Positions 45,134 through 49,075 of a stretch of 49,075 nt of DNA are shown piece after piece (position 1 is the stretch's first letter; each line of letters begins with the position of its first letter). Source of the stretch: Candidatus Parcubacteria bacterium (GTDB lineage Bacteria; Patescibacteriota; Patescibacteriia; PEXW01). The stretch spans positions 1 through 49,075 of the forward strand of contig QZJU01000018.1 in NCBI GenBank assembly GCA_003597955.1, in the 5' to 3' direction. The position numbers and the translations under genes are program-made. The notes below the pieces were generated by a model. It was given only the letters and a program-made list of their open reading frames with translations. It was not told the origin of the DNA and searched no databases.

Positions 45134-45742
45134 ATGGCCAGATATTTAGGATCTAAACACAATCGTTGCCGGCGTTACGGCGTAAAACTTTGCGACTCGG
45201 CCAAATGCCCGGTGGTAAGGCGACCATACCCGCCGGGCCAACACGGTCCCAAAGGCACATCCAGGCTTTCAGAATACGGTTTGCAATTGGCTGAAAAACA
45301 AAAAGCTAAAATAATTTACGGCTTGCTGGAAAGGCAATTTCAAAACTATTTTCACAAAGCCATTCAGAAAAAAGGCGATACGGGCTTGATTCTGCTCCAG
45401 CTTTTGGAACGGCGTTTGGATAATGTGGTTTACCGTTTGGGCCTGGCTGCCACTCACAGCCAAGCGCGGCAATATGTCAGCCACAATTTCATCATGGTTG
45501 ACGGCAAAAAAGTCAACATTCCTTCGTTTTTGGTTAAAGTTAACGATGAAATCAGCGTCGTTAACAAGCCCAAAATTCGCAGCCAAATTGCCGAAAGACT
45601 CAAAGGTACTAAAGGCAAAACTCCAGATTGGTTGAGTTTGGAGGCGGAAAAACAGAGCGGCAAAATTTTGCGGTTACCGGAAACGGATGATGTCCAACAG
45701 CCTTTAAATATGCAACTAATCGTTGAATATTATTCGCGCTAA
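45134..45742 (+). CDS. rpsD: 30S ribosomal protein S4
   Basis: RPYPPGQHGPKGTSRLSEYGLQLAEKQKAKIIYGLLERQFQNYF; LERRLDNVVYRLG. Confidence 0.97.
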   Translation: MARYLGSKHNRCRRYGVKLCDSAKCPVVRRPYPPGQHGPKGTSRLSEYGLQLAEKQKAKIIYGLLERQFQNYFHKAIQKKGDTGLILLQLLERRLDNVVYRLGLAATHSQARQYVSHNFIMVDGKKVNIPSFLVKVNDEISVVNKPKIRSQIAERLKGTKGKTPDWLSLEAEKQSGKILRLPETDDVQQPLNMQLIVEYYSR

Positions 45743-45753
45743 CCCTTAAAAAT

Positions 45754-46515
45754 ATGGAAAAAATCTCTTTGCCTTCAAAGATAAACTTTCAGGAACAGGG
45801 CGAAAACCAAGCCGCGTTCATCATCGAACCTTGCTATCCGGGTTATGGTACCACCCTGGCCAATGCCTTGCGCCGGGTTTTGCTTTCGTCTTTGCCTGGA
45901 GCGGCGGTGACGGCCATAAAAATTTCCGGCATTACTCATGAATTTTCCACTTTGCCGCATGTGCAGGAAGACATGGTGGATTTGATTTTGAATGTCAAAG
46001 GCATTCGGTTCAAGATGCACGAAGGCGAGACGGCCTTAGTGACGATAAAATCCAAGGGCGAAAAAGTTTTGACTGCCGGGGATTTGAAGTGTCCTTCGAA
46101 TGTCGAAGTGACTAATCCAGAACACGTGATTGCACATTTGACAGATAAAGGCGCGGAAATGGAAATGGAATTGACGGTTAACGCCGGTCGCGGGTATGTG
46201 CCTGTGGAAATGCGGGAAAAGGAAAAATTAGACCTTGGCACGATTGCGGTTGACGCCATTTACACGCCGATCAAGAATGTGAATTTTGCCGTGGAAAATG
46301 TTCGGGTTGGCCAAATGACGAATTACGATAAGGTCACCATCACCGTGATTACGGACGGCACAATTTCGCCTCTGCAGGCTTTTTCCGACGCGGCCAAGAT
46401 TTTGGTTGAGCATTTTCAGCACTTGCTGAATTCTTTGCCTCTGCCCGAGGTGACAGTCCCAAAAGCAGGGGAAAGCGTTAAGCCCGCAAAAAAGCGAGCC
46501 AAGAAGGAAAAATAA
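45754..46515 (+). CDS. rpoA: RNA polymerase subunit alpha
   Basis: FIIEPCYPGYGTTLANALRRVLLSSLPGAAVTAIKISGITHEFSTLPHVQEDMVDLILN. Confidence 0.97.
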   Translation: MEKISLPSKINFQEQGENQAAFIIEPCYPGYGTTLANALRRVLLSSLPGAAVTAIKISGITHEFSTLPHVQEDMVDLILNVKGIRFKMHEGETALVTIKSKGEKVLTAGDLKCPSNVEVTNPEHVIAHLTDKGAEMEMELTVNAGRGYVPVEMREKEKLDLGTIAVDAIYTPIKNVNFAVENVRVGQMTNYDKVTITVITDGTISPLQAFSDAAKILVEHFQHLLNSLPLPEVTVPKAGESVKPAKKRAKKEK

Positions 46516-46536
46516 TTGTTATTTTGATTATCTCCT

Positions 46537-46884
46537 ATGCGACACCGGAAAACCAAATCCGTAATTGACCGTAAGGCGGCGCCTCGCCGGGCTTTAATCA
46601 GGCATCTGGCCGAAGCTTTTATCGTTCAAGGTCAGGTTAAAAGCAGCCCCGTCAAGATTCGCGTGGTTCAGCGGGTCGTGGAAAAGGCCATTACCTTAGC
46701 CCGAACCAACACTTTGGCAAGCCGGCGCAAGCTTTTGCAGGCTTTTTCCGAAAAATCGGTAAAAAAGCTCTTAGAGGATCTTGGTCCTAAATACAAAGAT
46801 CGCAAAGGCGGCTATACCAGAAGGATTCACGCCGGACCCCGCCGGGGCGATAACAGCCAGCAAGTTTATTTGGAATTGGTTTAA
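46537..46884 (+). CDS. rplQ: 50S ribosomal protein L17
   Basis: MRHRKTKSVIDRKAAPRRALIRHLAEAFI...YTRRIHAGPRRGDNSQQVYLELV. Confidence 0.96.
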   Translation: MRHRKTKSVIDRKAAPRRALIRHLAEAFIVQGQVKSSPVKIRVVQRVVEKAITLARTNTLASRRKLLQAFSEKSVKKLLEDLGPKYKDRKGGYTRRIHAGPRRGDNSQQVYLELV

Positions 46885-46892
46885 AAATTATT

Positions 46893-47258
46893 ATGCCTAA
46901 GCCGCAAACTCCCAACACCATTATTACGCTTGACGCCGCCGGCCAAACTTTAGGCCGCCTGGCTTCGCGCGTGGCCATGCTTTTGCGGGGCAAGCATAAA
47001 GTGACATTCCGGCCCGATGTGATTTCCGGAGAAAAAGTTATTGTCAAAAATGTTGGCAAAATCTTGGTCAGTGGCCGCAAAGCCGAAGCCAAAATTTACC
47101 CGCATTTTTCCGGTTACCCCGGCGGTTTGAGAATTAAAACTTTCCAGGAGAAAATCAAGCAAGACCCCAAGCAGGTTTTCCGCTTGGCCGTTAAAAGAAT
47201 GCTTCCTGACAACCGAACCCGGAAACATTTGCTTAAACGACTTACCATTCACGTTTAA
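46893..47258 (+). CDS. rplM: 50S ribosomal protein L13
   Basis: TLDAAGQTLGRLASRVAMLLRGKHKVTFRPDVISGEKVIVKNVGKI...AVKRMLPDNRTRKHLLKRL. Confidence 0.96.
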   Translation: MPKPQTPNTIITLDAAGQTLGRLASRVAMLLRGKHKVTFRPDVISGEKVIVKNVGKILVSGRKAEAKIYPHFSGYPGGLRIKTFQEKIKQDPKQVFRLAVKRMLPDNRTRKHLLKRLTIHV

Positions 47259-47265
47259 AAAAATC

Positions 47266-47865
47266 ATGCCTGTTAAACCCGCAAAAACTTTCAAAAAACG
47301 GACGACTCATCAAGCTTCGACGCCAAGCCGGGCAGGGAGTGCTGCATCCGGAAAATCCGCGTCCAAGAAATCTCCGGCAAAGAAAATCAGCGCCAAAAAA
47401 CCGAAAGCGGAAAAAGCCCCGGGCCTGCGGCCGAGTTTGGAAATTCCCAAAGCCGAAGTCCAGAATTTGCCGCCCCAAGAAAAGTATTTGATTTCCGTGG
47501 GCAAGCGGAAAACCGCCATTGCCCGCGTCAGGTATTATGCCTTGGGCAGCGGAGAGATCCAGGTTAATAATCTGACTTTGGACAAATACTTTAATTACCA
47601 GCCCTGGATTGACCAGGCCAGGAGTCCTTTGCAGCTGACGGGCTGGCAAAAAGGCCGCTGGTCAATAAAGGTCCAAGGCGGCGGCAAACCGGCCCAGGCG
47701 CACGCCATTAGCCACGGTCTGGCGCGTCTGCTGGTTCAATTGGATGAAACCCTAAAGCCAGCTTTGCGGGCCGCGGGCATGCTGACCCGCGACGCGCGGG
47801 TTAAGGAGCGAAAGAAATATGGTTTGAAGCGGGCGCGCCGCGCGCCGCAATGGCAAAAACGTTAA
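47266..47865 (+). CDS. rpsI: 30S ribosomal protein S9 with basic N-terminal extension
   Basis: SVGKRKTAIARVRYYALGSGEIQVNN...GMLTRDARVKERKKYGLKRARRAPQWQKR; ~75-aa Lys/Ala/Ser-rich N-terminus. Confidence 0.96.
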   Translation: MPVKPAKTFKKRTTHQASTPSRAGSAASGKSASKKSPAKKISAKKPKAEKAPGLRPSLEIPKAEVQNLPPQEKYLISVGKRKTAIARVRYYALGSGEIQVNNLTLDKYFNYQPWIDQARSPLQLTGWQKGRWSIKVQGGGKPAQAHAISHGLARLLVQLDETLKPALRAAGMLTRDARVKERKKYGLKRARRAPQWQKR

Positions 47866-47896
47866 GGTTTTGGTTTTATTAGCCCTTAAAAAAGCC

Positions 47897-49075
47897 ATGT
47901 CCATAACCAAAACTGCAGAAGCTAACGATGGTCAAGGCCGGATATTAAGAAACACCTCGTATCTGACGGGCGCTTTTATCTTGCAAAAGATAATTTCTTT
48001 TGTTTATTACACGGTCGTCGTAAATTTCATCGGGGTTTCCAAAACCGGGGAGTATGATCCTTTAAAATCGCTTATTCCCATCACCCTAATCTTGATTGAT
48101 TTTTCCCTGTCTGCGGTGATAACGCGGGAAATCGCGCGCAAGCCCGAAAGCACCAAAACCTTGATCGGGAATGTTTTGGGCATCAAAATAATTTTTGCCC
48201 TGGCCGTCCTGACTATTTTCGGCGTGGTCACCAATTTTGGGAATTTCTCCCAGGAAGTCCAATCCTCTTTGTATTTGGTCGCTCTGATCGTCGCTTTTGA
48301 CACTTTTACCCTCACCTTTTTCGCAGCCTTGCGCGGCTTGCAGAACATGAAATTCGAAGCGATCGGCATGGTTTTCAACCAGCTGATTGCCGTGGGCCTG
48401 GGTTACGCCGCCTTGAAACTGGGCTTTGGCATGCGCGGCGTCTTTTTTGCCACGGTGGCCGCCAGCGTTTTTAATTTTTTGTGGTCCATAATTGCTTTCA
48501 AGCGCTACGCCCGGATCTGGCCGAAGATAATCTGGGACAAAACCATAATCGGCTTGCTGCTGAAACTCGCCCTGCCCTTTGCCGCCGCGGCTTTCCTGGT
48601 CAAGGCTTACACCTACACCGACCGGTATTTGCTGCTGGCCTTTAAAGGCACCACGGCCGTGGCTTTTTATGCCGTGGCGCATAAATTGACTTTCGCCTTG
48701 GAATTCCTGCCCTCGGCTTTTGCCGCCGGCTTATACCCGGCCATGAGCGCGTATTTCGTCAGCTCCAAGGAAAAACTGGAAAACACTTTTGAAAAGTCTT
48801 TAGTCTACATGATGATCATTGCCGTGCCGATTTCCGTTGCCATGTGTTTCCTGGCCGACGGCATTGTCGGCTTAGCCTTTAACAAATTTTTTGCGCCTTC
48901 GGCCCGGCCTTTACAGATTTTAATCTTGAGCCTGCCCGTGATTTTCATGAATTTCCCGGTGGGGACCCTGCTTAACGCCATCAACAAAACCAAGCTCAAC
49001 ACCTTGAATATGGCTTTGACCCTATTGGTGAACATTTCCATCAACGCCCTGCTAATCAAGAAGTTTTCCTACATG
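47897..49075 (+). CDS. Flippase / polysaccharide biosynthesis (Wzx-like, MVF superfamily) protein, truncated at window end
   Basis: Open frame to the end: MSITKTAEANDGQGRILRNTSYLTGAFILQKIISFVYYTVVVNFIGVSKTGEYDPLKSLIPITLILIDFSLSAVITREIAR...; many TM helices. Absent from the ORF track because no stop is in the window. Confidence 0.85.
   Translation, partial: MSITKTAEANDGQGRILRNTSYLTGAFILQKIISFVYYTVVVNFIGVSKTGEYDPLKSLIPITLILIDFSLSAVITREIARKPESTKTLIGNVLGIKIIFALAVLTIFGVVTNFGNFSQEVQSSLYLVALIVAFDTFTLTFFAALRGLQNMKFEAIGMVFNQLIAVGLGYAALKLGFGMRGVFFATVAASVFNFLWSIIAFKRYARIWPKIIWDKTIIGLLLKLALPFAAAAFLVKAYTYTDRYLLLAFKGTTAVAFYAVAHKLTFALEFLPSAFAAGLYPAMSAYFVSSKEKLENTFEKSLVYMMIIAVPISVAMCFLADGIVGLAFNKFFAPSARPLQILILSLPVIFMNFPVGTLLNAINKTKLNTLNMALTLLVNISINALLIKKFSYM

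Noticed and set aside
1-49075. CRISPR array, rRNA or tRNA genes
   Set aside because: No regularly spaced short direct repeats, no rRNA-like stretches and no cloverleaf/T-loop (GGTTCGAAT-like) sequence noticed by eye; a tRNAscan/Infernal run would be needed to exclude them.

Overview
The window is mostly a compact, bacterial-type chromosomal region. Split modules, a short AlaRS and the gene order suggest a candidate-phyla (CPR/Patescibacteria-like) genome, but that assignment is inference. Main contents: (i) a GC-rich partial CDS (1-2324) encoding a surface repeat protein with a Por/T9SS-type sorting tail, out of place here and possibly a chimeric join; (ii) an AT-rich accessory stretch (~2.4-7.7 kb) with a SPASM-domain fragment of a radical-SAM maturase, an unannotated 36-aa six-Cys peptide (2872-2982), an HExxH protease and two sensor-kinase-type genes of mosaic composition; (iii) a sugar-nucleotidyltransferase gene, then pgk-eno-gpmI-gpmI with a tandem pair of iPGM paralogs; (iv) an operon-like cluster (18.3-26.7 kb) with one stand-alone PPDK/PEP-synthase ATP-grasp domain and three different proteins ending in a phosphohistidine swivel domain, one carrying a MerR/excisionase-type HTH, plus N-formylglutamate-amidohydrolase-like, PTA/MtxX-like and AlkD-like genes; (v) a 28-aa micro-ORF whose leader has mutually exclusive RNA pairings; (vi) a cluster of secreted small proteins; (vii) an ABC transporter, ADP-forming acyl-CoA synthetase, 2-oxoacid:ferredoxin oxidoreductase, recJ, RNase H, alaS and a ribosomal protein/rpoA operon, ending in a truncated flippase. 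The strongest candidates for undescribed systems are the Cys-rich peptide/SPASM locus and the split phosphohistidine cluster. All assignments come from reading sequence and motifs; no database search was run.
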